Assembly (NCBI GenBank): GCA_930367205.1
Contig: OV884014.1
Coordinates: 71,837,104-71,901,103 of the forward strand
Source: Acanthosoma haemorrhoidale
Lineage: Eukaryota > Arthropoda > Insecta > Hemiptera > Acanthosomatidae
Reading direction: 5' to 3'
DNA length: 64,000 nucleotides
Shown here piece by piece: positions 12,294 through 24,046 of the stretch (positions are counted from its first letter, which is position 1; the number at the start of each line of letters is the position of its first letter). The notes beneath the pieces were generated by a model, which saw only the letters and a list, made by a program, of their open reading frames with translations, made no database searches and was not told the DNA's origin. The position numbers and the translations under genes are program-made.

Positions 12294-13561
12294 GTATATT
12301 TTAAAATATTCTTTTTTAATTCATACGGTTCCTGTTGGTTATAGATCCTGATCAATGTTAATGACTGCACTGTCAAATACCTTCGGGCTATATAAACAAG
12401 AGAACGATAGTTAATAAATGTGATTTAATCATTCAAGATTTGTAATATAAATTACATTGGCTGAAGGGATATTGGAAGGTGCCATTCCGACCCTCCGCTA
12501 TATCTTGAACCCTTCAGTTGCCCGGCTAGAGGTCGGTGCTGCCACAATGACGACAAGGTTCCCATAGAATCGGGGTCAGCGGGAGGCAACTTGATATACA
12601 GCTGAATAGGAAAACGGAATCAATAGAATTTATAGAGAGACAGAGAGCAATGCTTAATTGGAACGGCCACATCGTTAATAGTGCATTAGTGTGGCCAATC
12701 AGGGCTATTCAATATCGCCTATTCCCTTCTTAATTATATGTCTAACTAATAACTACTCAGGATCGATTATAAGCGGTAAGATACGGTATTTGTAGCTTGT
12801 TCTAACATGGGTTAATTATACTAGGGTGAGTGAACAATTAGGTGTCTATTCGCGTTATCGAAGCAACACAAATACGTTATAGGTATGTGCTTAGTGAAGT
12901 TTAAAGTTTTCGAGTACTTGGATGTGCCTCCTCCTGGCTTCCCTTCGAACTTCGGGATTGATACTACAAGAGTGCTTAGAACGTGAAATACTTCCAATCC
13001 TCGTTTCGCTACTCAATCTTTTGATGATTCTTCAACAAGGGTTTTTAATTGTACTAGGTAATTGAGTCCGAATCGTATAATTTCAGCTAATTTTAAACGT
13101 GAGTATAGAAAAGGACATCCAAGCACCAATAAACTATAACTACCTAAATCCTAATGGTATTTTAATAATTTTCTAAGGGTGATTTTTCTTTTCATTCGTT
13201 TTCATTCGATTTCGTTCTCTAAAAATATATAAATATTTTGTAAATAGGTGATATGAAATAAAAATCATTTCTGTAGAGCTTTTTTTTTTTTTAATTTTTA
13301 CAATACCGTATTCAATGTATCCTAGGAGGGCCTGGGAGAAATCTGAAGTCGAAACCATAATTTACTCCTGAAGTAGTCTATGGAGGAATAGAAGCTTATT
13401 CGCATTTACACTTTTTTGTTCTGCACTTTTAGTGTTTCGTACCTAACAATAATTGAATTGAACCGAACTATCCAAATTTTTGTGACAAGCATCTTTGACA
13501 GTTTCAAAACCAATTGTATTATTATTTTACAAATATATACGCACACTTATTGATGATTAAA
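12294..13561. other. Unassigned non-coding sequence with a higher-complexity patch
   Basis: 12440-12760 has higher G+C and lower repetitiveness than its surroundings but no coding run. It could be a conserved non-coding element; nothing in the window tests this. The rest is AT-rich. Confidence 0.35.
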
Positions 13562-13650
13562 AGAGGGACGTCTGTAGCAGTTGTAAAATGGTATATAATT
13601 CTGGTGTTTTATTATATCACCGGTCAGATTCAATTCCGACTGAACCATCT
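13562..13650 (+). repeat. tRNA-like head, possible SINE or tRNA relic
   Basis: GTCTGTAGCAGTTGTAAAA resembles a tRNA D-arm and A box. About 45 nt later GTCAGATTCAATTCCGAC resembles a T-arm whose stem could pair imperfectly, with a B-box-like GATTCAATTCC. Spacing fits a tRNA with an enlarged central part. The acceptor stem cannot be closed convincingly, so an active tRNA gene is unlikely. Confidence 0.3.
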
Positions 13651-13769
13651 AAGCAAACCATTAGCATAGTCAATTTATCAACACTTTAGCTTATTACCTG
13701 AACAGTTTAACATTCATTCACTCATACATAAGGTATATACTGGTGAGGGACCTCCTACCCCCCCCCCTC

Positions 13770-13877
13770 TATGATGATGTCCTGCTTCGCATGAAAAAGA
13801 TCATGGGGGTGAATGAAAGACCCACCAAGCTGATCCACCATGAGCTGCATCACTTGATACAGGCCAGTGAAGTCTGA
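13770..13877 (+). other. Short coding-like run, unidentified
   Basis: A 35-codon frame reads YDDVLLRMKKIMGVNERPTK, then LIHHELHHLIQASEV, and ends at a TGA. Its composition (many charged residues, few F and I) differs from the chance frames of the AT-rich surroundings, and the local DNA is less AT-rich. It could be a piece of a transposon protein or a relic exon. No family was recognised and no second copy exists in the window. Confidence 0.2.
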
Positions 13878-14266
13878 CAAAGACCACGAAAACGAAATTT
13901 ATACTAGGTCGCGAGGACACTGCCGCTTCAATATTCGAGAAGAATTATAGAAATGTGTGAAGTCAAGCAAGAGAGACTGCCAGGAGATCACTTGATAAAT
14001 GTTGTGAAGTTGTATGCAACCAAGTATGTAAGGTATAACATCAATATGAAAAGTTCAGTTGCTGTCGTAACAAAGGGCTATAATTATTGTTTTCAGAACT
14101 TTTAATGGTTTCGTTGTGTTCCTTAACTCTAGTCTACAAGTCCAGATAGCATCTTTGCATATCAGCAGTAATATATAATTTATTTCCAAAATTCTCATAG
14201 TCTTCACAATAAAATTCCTATCATACCAAGTTGGTGGAAAAAAAATTAAGTTTGAATCCTAATTGA

Positions 14267-14640
14267 TAAAACAACATTATTATGATAAAATTACCATCTG
14301 CCTTATTGGGCCATAAGTAATTGTGATAAATAATCTCATTCATACTATATTTACAATTCATCATTCATTCAGTATTCACAAACAGCCCAGACGCCTCCCA
14401 AATCCACATGGGTCCAGAGGAAGTGGAGTCTTGGGAAGTCCCCCACGCTCCTCCGTCAGCCCCGTCACCGGATAAGAGCCAGTGGACCTCCACCTGGCCC
14501 AGAGCGTTAGAGCCACAGACGCTCAGGACATGATTGGAGAAACTATTCATTGCAACGACACCCACTGTCACGTATTTATAGCAGGTGCTAAGGCCACTGC
14601 TGTTTAAGTCTCCGAGGACGATTGTAAGGATGAGTGGGTC
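14267..14640 (-). mobile_element. Family A copy: end of ORF2 plus long 3' UTR
   Basis: Starting at about 14640 on the minus strand, the last codons of ORF2 are recognisable as THPYN, then RRLK and QQWP, against THPYNPPRRLKRQWP in the intact copy, with a stop inside (QQWP-stop-HLL). The 3' UTR follows: CCAATCATGTCCTGAGCGTC, then the long-type segment, then the ATTCATAC / TTTACAATTCATC box and the CTGATTGTAA-type end. It is truncated at its 5' end. Flanking ATAAAACAACATT and ATAAACAACAATT may be a decayed target-site duplication. Confidence 0.8.
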
Positions 14641-14675
14641 AGTTTAATAAACAACAATTTGGGTATTTTTTTCCA

Positions 14676-14712
14676 TAAGCATTTCTTTGATTGCCAAGCG
14701 CTTCATCACCCA
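14676..14712 (-). repeat. Short repeat shared with 11583-11620
   Basis: CATAAGCATTTCTTTGATTG followed by CCAAGCGCTTCA matches the segment at 11583-11620 with few changes, in the same orientation. It is part of the hairpin-type 3'-end class, here without the hairpin. Confidence 0.4.
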
Positions 14713-17700
14713 TTTTTCTCATAGTCAACTCAATGATTTAATAAAGTCATTATTTATAGATTGTTGCAGTTAGGTATATCTATTGTAGCATTGAATTGTA
14801 TTATCATACCCTTCATGACATCTGAGATGTTTGTCAATGGCAGAGGATGGCTCCATGACTGACAGCCAAGCTCTGTGATATATCTCGAGCCGGAGAGTGT
14901 ACACTGCGCCGTAGTATCCCGACAGAGATTGATACTGACCCTAAAAGCCACTGTGCTGACTGGGCAACTTCATTGTGTCCTCTAGCCCATTCAGGCAGCT
15001 GTAAACATCGTCATTCCACTCTCCGACCCTAAGGGCCTTAAATCCCAACATGGCACATCTGCCTTCGTAGGGTTTTTACAAATATTTGACAACTACACTG
15101 CCGTATTTCATACCTGCACACATGTCACCCAAACGTACTTATTGTACCTAACCAGTGGATGCAAGAACCAGTGGGTTCGTTATTTTTGTTCCCCCTGTTT
15201 TATACCGGGAATTCGACTTTGACAGTAAACGAGGAAGTATGAGTTGATGAGCTGTAAAATGCAGTTGCGCTGAGTTTTAAATACTGCTTTAATGATTTTT
15301 TTTTTAATAATTATTATAGAGTTTGTCGGTATCAAAAAAGTAACTAGATCCACTTTAGCTTTATTCGAATAAAGGAATTGCCATGTAGATCTTTGTACAT
15401 ATGTTTGCATTTATTACCACAAACGCTCTATGTTAATGAACATAATTTAATTTAGGGCTGATATAATTCGGTGTTAAATTCAACACAGTCCTGAGATTGT
15501 ATATATATATTTAGCATCGTTTTATTTCTTTGTTACATCTTTCTTTTTAACAAAGAGTATGTGTACATTGTAAATGCTTTTTCTTCTGTTTTACTAAATA
15601 TTTTATATTTGTAGTTGGTTTTGGAACTAAGTTTGAATTAATCGTTTATTTATATTTAAATGAAAAATTTCAACCCTTAAAAAAAAATATTTGAGTTTTG
15701 AAGTTTTGTACACTTTTTTGGTGACAGACATGACGGTGTTTCGTAATTATAATTTAAAACCTTAAAACAGTCAAGATTTTTAGAGAAATTATTGAAAAAT
15801 ACATTTTTTTCTCATATTACCTCTTTTTTATGGCTATTCAGCATATTTCGTAGTGTTTTGGAATACACGTTTTAAATTTCCTGGAATTTTAAATAATTTT
15901 TTATGACTACTATCTTCGTAGAAATTTGTTTCTACGAAACAGACACAGAAACAGGCACAAAACGATTATATGTTATTTGTATAAAAGCCAAGGTATTTTA
16001 CATAGAATTTCTTAAAAGCTTCTTCCTCCGAGTATAAAGGTTTGATATTATTACGAAATGCAGGGGAAAAAATAGTCTAAAGCCAACAGGGAATGAGATC
16101 TGATTATACATATGTAATATGAGACGGAATAAAGACCTGGAGATTCATGAAAAAGGGTTATATCTACATAACAGTATATTGTAATTCAAACCGGCATGAG
16201 ATGCAGTTTGTAAAAGTTATCTCATAGTCAAGGAGATAATTATTAAAGAAAGTGCTGTAAGGAGAGCAACTTATTTTTAAAGTTGCTACAGCATAACATA
16301 GAGAAAGTACTACACGAAGCCGGTTGAATAACAAAAGCACAATCTCCCTGAGAGATACATTAAATGAGCTCATTATTATTTACCGTGGGTTTTCCTTGTT
16401 CCTCTGACGTCCTTACAATTTTATCTCTGATAATAAGCGTGAGGTAATGTCTTACCACAGTGTTTTTCCCCGTTGTGCCCTCTACCATGTGTGGTAGAGT
16501 AATGTACAATCTGTTAACATTTCTGAATCAAGTATAAGTATGCATCGCAAACAGCTGTATTTTACCCATGTTTAACTAGGTGTAGCAGAGATTAAAATAA
16601 TTTAGAAATTCAATGATAATCTATAGCGTTATATGTACAGTTAAATAATTTTAGTATGTAACAGAAGCACAAACAATTTTTTTTATTTAAAATGGGTTTT
16701 TAATCATTTATCAGGCTGATTACAACATTTGATTGCAGAGGGTGAAATTTATCACTCACGGTGCCTTTTTTTATTGTGACTTTTACAATCATTGAATATA
16801 ATTTTCCAAATAAATTTCTTTCTTATCAATCTATAAAAAATAAAATTCATCAATTCAGAACTGATTATGTTAGGAAAAAGTTTGGAGTGTCTCAAAATAT
16901 ATCTTTTAATTGATATACCATCCTCAGTCAACTTTCCGCTACTTCGGAAATCATCAAGATTATTACTTGCAACAAAATACATAAATTTACATAACTAAAA
17001 GCTCCGATAATGTAACTTATAATATAATAACATTTCAATATCATTATCATATATGCAAATTATTATTTCCAGTTTCAACTATCCGAAAAAGTTTGTATAT
17101 ACCTCAACTTAGTGATGTTTTAGTTACTTTTTTATGAAATATTAATTAACCTATTCAGATAGTTATTGGTACTCGTGAAAAAAAATGGATTGGGATATAG
17201 CCTCGAAGCAACAGGCGTAGGCCTTTCTGATGCTTACATAATCAAAATAAGCTTTTGTTAGTATGTAATGCGTTTAGTATAAAACAATTTTTTTTTTTTA
17301 TCTTTCACTATTAAATCTTAACTTTGTGGGATAACATACCAGTAATAGTTATTAATAAATCTTCATAACTAATTAATACACAAACTCTTACAATAAAGGT
17401 GACCTGTAAATGCGAGGATAATAAATAATAATATATATATAATAATAATATATAATACTAATAATAATCTTAAGAGGAGCTATCACGCATGGCCAGAGAC
17501 CTTACCGTAAATGTAACAGGGTAGCGTAATATAGGGAGGTAACATATCAGCACGTTTTTCCCGGTTCAGTGGACCAATGTACATTTTTAAATTATTACCC
17601 AATTTTTCTTACATAAATTATGAATTATATTACATTTTTTAAATATATGTAATTACAAAATAAAGGCCTACGGAAATAAAATTGCAATATTGAGAGAGTT

Positions 17701-17820
17701 TTTGCTAATATGCATACTTTATTGCTCATGAAAAATTATTTACTATACATTTGTAGCTTCCTCTTATCAGTATAATTCCCACGACGCAAAGTATAACTGC
17801 GTATATAATATAAAACTTAA
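14713..17820. other. AT-rich non-coding stretch
   Basis: No gene was recognised in about 3.1 kb. Small structures are a perfect hairpin TTCGTAGAAA-TTTG-TTTCTACGAA at 15915-15938 and an AT/AAT microsatellite-like patch at 17420-17470. The stretch 14750-15180 is less AT-rich but has no motif. Confidence 0.45.
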
Positions 17821-18492
17821 CCAGACAGATGGCACTTAAAGCTGTTACTTTTCTTAAGAATAAAAACTCCATTAAGCATATGCTATTAACATCTGAACTA
17901 CCAAACATAAAGAGTTCCATCTGATTCGAGGATCACAGACTAGAGGAAACCACAATTGCCTTGAGCAGGAGGACGGTTAGCTGAGGGCTAAGGAAATTGT
18001 GGTGTCGCTTAGACCTCAGAAGCTGCTCCGACTAACTCTCTTGGGTGATTAAGTGCTGAGTTGTGTTGGATCTGGCCATCAGAAGATCCTCAGATGCGTT
18101 GTCTCAGTTCTCTCCTTGAACAGTGGCCAGCTCAAGGCTCGTCTTGCAACGAGCGCAGTCAATTCATTTATTGCTCTGGTAGGAATTTCCTACTTCAACC
18201 GCAGCAGACATTTCAAAAAAATCAAACGAGGATATTTAATGCTTTACACTAAAATATGATAGAATAATGATTTCTCCTAAGGAAATCTTATTGTTTAAAT
18301 AATAATAAAACACAAACCAAGCATAATCAATTCTTTTGCATTGCAAAATAACAAAATGTGGACCTCAGGTGTATATATGATCCTCGAATCAGATGGGACT
18401 CTTTATGTTTGGTAGTTCTGACTTTTATGACATATGCTTAATGGAGTTTCTACTCTTAAGAACAGTAACAGCTTTAAGTGTCATCTGTCTGG
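17821..18492. repeat. Inverted-repeat structure with 115-bp arms
   Basis: The arms 17821-17935 and 18378-18492 are reverse complements of each other at roughly 88-90% identity without indels. They flank a central 440 bp. Outer ends read CCAGACAGATG; inner ends read CGAGGATCA. The centre has a hairpin CCACAATT...AATTGTGG (17950-18004) and no transposase-like frame. This could be a fold-back or MITE-type transposon, or an inverted duplication. Both arms, read inward to outward, keep the same open frame starting MxLFMFGSSD, so they may derive from a coding sequence. Confidence 0.6.
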
Positions 18493-21400
18493 GTATGTTT
18501 GTTATATAGTATATATGGGTAAGTGGCATAGGTAATAATGCAATGTAATTTGTATACAAATTCATAGACGAAACGTTATAAAAATAAAAGCGCTAAAATA
18601 GAGTATTACATTTAATCTTGAAATTGATGCATACGATATAACTCACCATATAAATAAACAACAGTAAAAAATAAAAACGGTGCTGGCTAATTATCAGGAT
18701 GTTAACAGTAAACATCAATAAATATAAAAAGCATAATAGTAGAAATAAATAGTTCCCAAGCTAGTGAGGAGGTGTTGGAATAGGAGGAATCCAAAGAATT
18801 GTAAGGATAAAGCTCAGCAAATATTAGAAGATAGAGAATTCCAGAGAGTAGTAGAGCGAGCAAGAAAGGAACGGAAAGAATGCTGGAGTTTCGTGGGAAG
18901 GGAAATAAAGATCACACAGGAGAGATATTGTGTCCCGGGAGTTATCTATGGACGTTTCCTGTAGGATATTATGTAAAGTTAATATTGTAAATATAAGTGG
19001 GGAGGGAGGGAGTTATAAGGTTGAATAATATGGAACAAGTGAACCAAGGAGCCACTTGGCGTAGGTATGGGAGACGTGAGAGCGCCCTGTTGAGTTTCCG
19101 AACGGAAAGTTATCGCAAAACAGCAGAAACTCCCCTCCCTCTCTTGTCAGTTAATTGAAGTGCTGCCATAGACTAAGAGCAGAGGGCCAACGATAATCGT
19201 GTATTTATTATCGTTAGATTTCTGAGGGAGTGTCCCAGTAACCAAGATGGACAAATAAAAACAAATTATTCACATGGTTTAACAACCATTAGAAATACTC
19301 GTGGAGTTACCACCTATGTTTTAATTAGATACTTAAATTAAAATGAAATATAATGATTTTGTTTATATAATTATAAAAACATTGTTAGTTCAATTACTGT
19401 TGCGTGTAATTTTAATTTAATTGTGTTCCACAAAAGGATGCCGTCCAGAGAGAAAACAATTTTATGATTCTCTGCTCCACTGCACTACTTTGAAACCTAA
19501 TTGGAAAATTTACTGTTAATTTGTAAACAGCTAGCCTACAGTTTGGAGGAGTAATTATAATGGTGGCTCGCAAGTACCACGGAACTCTTTTTTTCATTAA
19601 AAAAAAAAACCTATCGACCCTGAAATTTTTGACTGAAAAGTAATTTTTTTCATCTGTATATACTTTTCTCGTAAATGGAAAAATTAATTTTGGTATTAAA
19701 ATATCACAATGAGGAAGGTAACTTGCAAACAAAACTAGCAAAAATAGATACATTTGAGGGTCTACCACCTATCCGATTCAGTTGAAATTTCACACACTCC
19801 GTTTTTTGTTCAGCATATCAGCAATTTTAATTTTCAAAAAATTGTCTATTATTAAAGGCTACCATAACCTATAATTATAACTCACTTCAAAATATACCCC
19901 TTTAATTACGTATACGATTCTCTACTCAAAGTTTAAATTTTTATTTCAAGAACCACATAATCCCTTAATTAACAACGGCAGTATAACTGGTCATGATTAA
20001 TGCTATAAAAGTTTCAGATTAAATGAAGAGCGTATAAAATGTTTATGACGGAAAAATGTTTACGGTGAAAAAAAGTGATGTTGCTGAGAAGGTGAAACGG
20101 TGAAAATATAATTTTTTGTTCATAAGGAAGTAATATTGCGCGGTATTTTACCTGTGACAGCTTTGGCCGACGTGAAGTATGTCTGCCATTTCAGCCTTTC
20201 CTTATCAGCATAACCCTGCTTCTATTTCACAGGGTGCAGGTAACAATTTCTCTCGCCGTAGCTCTTAACTGAAATTACCTTCGGAAACACTTACCTTCAG
20301 GTATTTTCAAAAATTAAGTCTTATTGTATTATTTCAGCTACCGAAGATGAATCCTGTTTATAAAAATAATAAATTCAATACATGCTCTATTTCAAGAAAC
20401 CAAAATAAACCGGAAATTTTTATATGCAGTATGATCAATAGTTATCCATTAATATTGACTAAAGATTATTTTCAAAACTAATACTTTTCACAAAAAGAAG
20501 ATACAAAACACCATTATTCTTATATTGAACCCCATTAGATCTGTCAAGTTCCTTATTTTAACACAACTAACACCTACAGAACAAATTGGCAATTAAATGA
20601 ACAATGTTAAAAGGGTCATTCAAAAAATAATCCATTACTCCAATAAAACGCCAAAACATTCAACTAAAAATAAGTTAATTTTATTCAAAACAGTAATCTA
20701 TATGTACTAATATATGCCTCCCGAGTCTGTAGTTCTGCCTGTCAATCAAACTACAAAAAAGTTGATATAATTCAAAATCCGTGCATAAATTTTATGAGAA
20801 GATCCCTTAATTCAGGAAATAGATAATTATGAAAAATTCTCATCTAGGAGATTCACCCACAAGAAAAAATATACTACATTACTGAACTTACTATACTATT
20901 TTCGACTGTTGTACCAGTGCTATTTTTGTAGTTGGTTGATGTATTATTAGTTATGTAGTTTCATATGCGTTTTAAAAATAGTTCAAGTTTTATTTTGTAA
21001 ATATCTTTATTTTATTTTTTCTAATTTAATCGTTGAGTAGGTTTCTATTTATTTTACCTCCTACTAGAGAATGTTTATAAATATAACTATTTCAAAGCTA
21101 CTATACAAAGTATGCATAAGAAAGAATACCGAAACACATTAGTGTATATACACTTTTAATTCTCAAAAAATAATTAAGGAAATCGAAATATAGTTTTATG
21201 AATCTTTCGGGGTGAGGTTAGAGGTTGAAGAAAACCAGCAATTGTGTTGCTTATGAACTTGGATGTAGCTTGTTTGAACTTTCTTGCAATACGGCACCTT
21301 TGAAGTTAGAATAATTTATTCTTAAAGCATTTGACAACGGATTTCTACCGGAGTACAGCAGGCTGCCATGCCGAGTGCACTTATTTTCGATAATTCGACG

Positions 21401-21956
21401 CAACATATTCTCATGGCAATTTGGTTATTCCATGCACATGGAATTTATGGTTATACTACATAAACTTTATGTAGTGGCTTGATTCAATATACCAACTAAC
21501 TTTCGGGTCTCGTCTAACTACTTGTATTAATTGAAATTGACTCAAACACAATCTTGTAGCCCTCCCACTCACAGTAAGAGGCATAAAATACCAATATGTA
21601 TACGTTTTAGACCGATTGCGCATTACCTTCTTTCAGGTTTTTCAGTAAAGCTTAATAGACAGTAATGTATATGTAACTTCAATTAGATTCCCATTAGTGA
21701 ATACTTTAATTTCGTATTCGTCGCATTTATAACAAACAACTATCAGCTTCTTCTCCGGTGTCAATTTTGTTCTTAAATTTCCGCAATTTTTCGAGGGACA
21801 GTCTTTCTTGAACTACTGATATTTCGCTTCTGTCCACGTCCTATTTTTATTTTTGTCAATATCATTTATAAGTGCATTTAACATCTCTCTTTCTATCTTG
21901 TAATTAGGATACAAAACATGCACAAACGGCTTCTATAAATAAATATGACGACAACC
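18493..21956. other. AT-rich non-coding stretch
   Basis: No gene was recognised. 19740-19800 contains TACCACCTATCCGATTCAGT followed by TGAAATTTCACACAC, reminiscent of a segment found in many dispersed arthropod repeats, but no second copy is present here. Short palindromes occur at 21434-21449 (TTCCATG-CA-CATGGAA) and 21457-21475 (CTACATAAA-C-TTTATGTAG). Frames at 18764-18964 (+) and 19412-19768 (-) have no recognisable motif. Confidence 0.4.
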
Positions 21957-22612
21957 TATCTCAAAAGATACAACCTCTCAAACCAGAAAAAAGACAAATT
22001 TAATGATGAAACTCTCATATGAAACGCGATACTTTGAAAGGCGAATGGGATGTCTGCAGAAGAAACGAATCAAATCATGTATCATTAGATGTATGTTTTG
22101 AATTTAATATGCCGACAGTCACGTCTCCAGAGCGACGTGTTAGAGGGAACAAAAACTACCTAGGTTTAAAACTAGCCTCTGGAATGCATACGGAACTTTT
22201 GTTGTAGCTGTAACTGGATTGACAGCCTCGAGTTTTAGAATTCGGCCAGAATCGGTTATGCTAATTATGGCGGAGCAGGCACGTGGGCACACGTGCCTCT
22301 TAGCGACCATCGTTAACATTTGCAAAAACGCAAATAAAAAACGGACCACTTGTCGCCGAAATATTTCGAGTGTAATGCCAACAAGATTATAATAATTATG
22401 AAGCAAATTATAACAAAGTGAATTCAGGAAATATAACATACTATCAGGGTATATTTGTTAGCCATACTACAGGAGGCATAATGCAGATTTGTCCCTCTGA
22501 AGGATGAAAGATACAGAGAGTTAATTCATCTTTCAAAGCATCGTGGTTCATATAAGAGTTCATCATTAAATTTGTCTTCTTGCTGGTTTGAGAGGTTGTA
22601 TCTTTTGAGATA
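21957..22612. repeat. Inverted-repeat structure with 90-bp arms
   Basis: 21957-22045 and 22524-22612 are reverse complements at about 87-90% identity. They begin TATCTCAAAAGATACAACCT at both outer ends and surround about 480 bp. The first 14 bases of each arm are themselves palindromic. Total size, 656 bp, is close to the structure at 17.8 kb, but the arms are unrelated in sequence. No transposase frame lies inside. A non-autonomous DNA transposon is the simplest reading; no clear target-site duplication was found. Confidence 0.6.
22277..22298. promoter_or_regulatory. Hairpin with two CACGTG boxes
   Basis: AGGCACGTG-GGCA-CACGTGCCT is a perfect 9-bp inverted repeat with a 4-base loop, carrying one CACGTG-type E-box in each arm. 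It lies inside the 22.0-kb inverted-repeat element. A binding site for bHLH factors is possible but not shown. Confidence 0.3.
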
Positions 22613-23584
22613 CGAGTTTAGGGAGTTAGACTAAATCAGAGAGGTAGTTTTAGTATATAGAGGTTTAGGATCTATTTTTTCAGTCAATTTACCCATCGTT
22701 GATTGTGTTGTTGTTGTAAGAATGGCCGTTTAGTGGTCAAAAACTGCAACTTACGAGCACCAGTCAGTTACGCCTAAGAGACTCCTTTATTGCCTGAATT
22801 TATTTATTAATTTATTAATGATCTGTTTATAAATATTTATTTTATTTGGAAAAATTGGAGCAAGATAGATGTGGGTAGACCACCTCAAGTTTTGTTATAA
22901 AATTAAATTATGCAGAGTATGAAAATTTGTGAATACCACGAGAAGGGGGGGAGGAGCTTAGAAGCTCATGACACTTCAGTGGTCTTGTTTTTTCAGAGCT
23001 AGCTTTAAAAAAAGATGAGTTCCGAAAGGCAAGCGCGTACAAAAGCGACCGCGAACTTGCAGACACTCCAATTAAATGCTTTAGTTATGACCGGACTGAA
23101 AGAAAAATAAAGTTTGAATTGAATATTCGCCGGAGAGAAGGTACTAACCTGGATACAGTTTGTCCCAACGGCTGGCACGTTGAGTGTGAAGAATGGCAGT
23201 TGAAGGGGCAACTTATGGAGTTTGAAAGTTCTCTTTAGTTAAGTGCTTGTTTAACCCAGTTTCCGCTCCGGTTCCTTTCGACAATAGACTTAAGACTTTC
23301 AATTTTTAAATTCCAACCGCTGAATTTTTATATTTTGCAGCCGGAAAAGTTTTTCAATTCAGCTAAGCTCGAATTAAACTGAACTCACGATACTACATAG
23401 TAATGTTTTATTATAGCTGGTACGGCATAAAATATAATCACAATCAATAATCAAAGAAGTAACAGTTTACTACGGTTTCACAAGATTTTAATCCTTAACT
23501 GTATACCAAAATCAATCTCTATAAAAAAAAAAAATCGTTCTTGAGAAAGAAAAAAATACACTAGCCAAAGAAAAAATTAAGTGG
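22613..23584. other. Unassigned non-coding sequence
   Basis: No gene was recognised. A moderately GC-richer part (22980-23280) holds only short frames without motifs. Confidence 0.4.
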
Positions 23585-23640
23585 ATTTTCCGAGGCTCGT
23601 ACCCTTAACTGTCATGGTCTCAGGCCAGGCGATCTCAATA
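23585..23640 (-). repeat. Possible tRNA-derived SINE head
   Basis: On the minus strand GATCGCCTGGCCTGAGACC is followed after about 12 nt by GGGTACGAGCCTC, a good B-box match (GGTTCGANNCC with one change). A-box agreement is weak and spacing is short, so this is a tentative call. It resembles neither 4430-4560 nor 13562-13650. Confidence 0.25.
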
Positions 23641-23807
23641 TTTATAGTAATTGTAGTAATAACTTTACTATCTTTTTACTGTGCCCCATAAGGACGAATA
23701 CTTATTCAACACAAATGAGTGCTTGTGACAACATTAGTCCTTCTAAAATTTTCAATGTGTAAAGAAATAAAATGAAATAATAAAAAATATAATGAGTATG
23801 TTTTTTT

Positions 23808-24046
23808 TTGTTTTTTTTTTATGATGAAATTACAATCAACTTAATAGGCAATAAATAATTGAGATAAGTGTTTTCATTCATACCATATTTACAATTCATC
23901 ATTCGTTCGCTCATTCATACAATATTTACAAGAATGTGCGAACGAATCATGAATCGTAAATATGGTATGAATGAAAACACTTATCTCAAATATTTATTGC
24001 CTACTAAGTAGGCAGATTGTAATTTCATCATATAAAAAAAAAAAAT
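23808..24046. mobile_element. Fold-back pair of family A 3' ends
   Basis: Two copies of the distal family A 3' UTR lie as an inverted repeat. The left arm is on the minus strand (23820-23915) and the right arm on the plus strand (23938-24034). They are about 90% identical, with roughly 20 bp between. Both carry the ATTCATACCATATTTAC box and the GATTGTAATTTCATCAT end. The left arm ends outward in a T run (23807-23819) and the right in an A run (24038-24048), so both tails point outward. The transcript of either strand could form a near-perfect hairpin of about 95 bp. Confidence 0.8.

Noticed and set aside
19412..19768. 118-codon minus-strand frame
   Set aside because: It is AT-driven in composition, has no motif, and lies next to a repeat-like CCGATTCAGTTGAAATTT segment.
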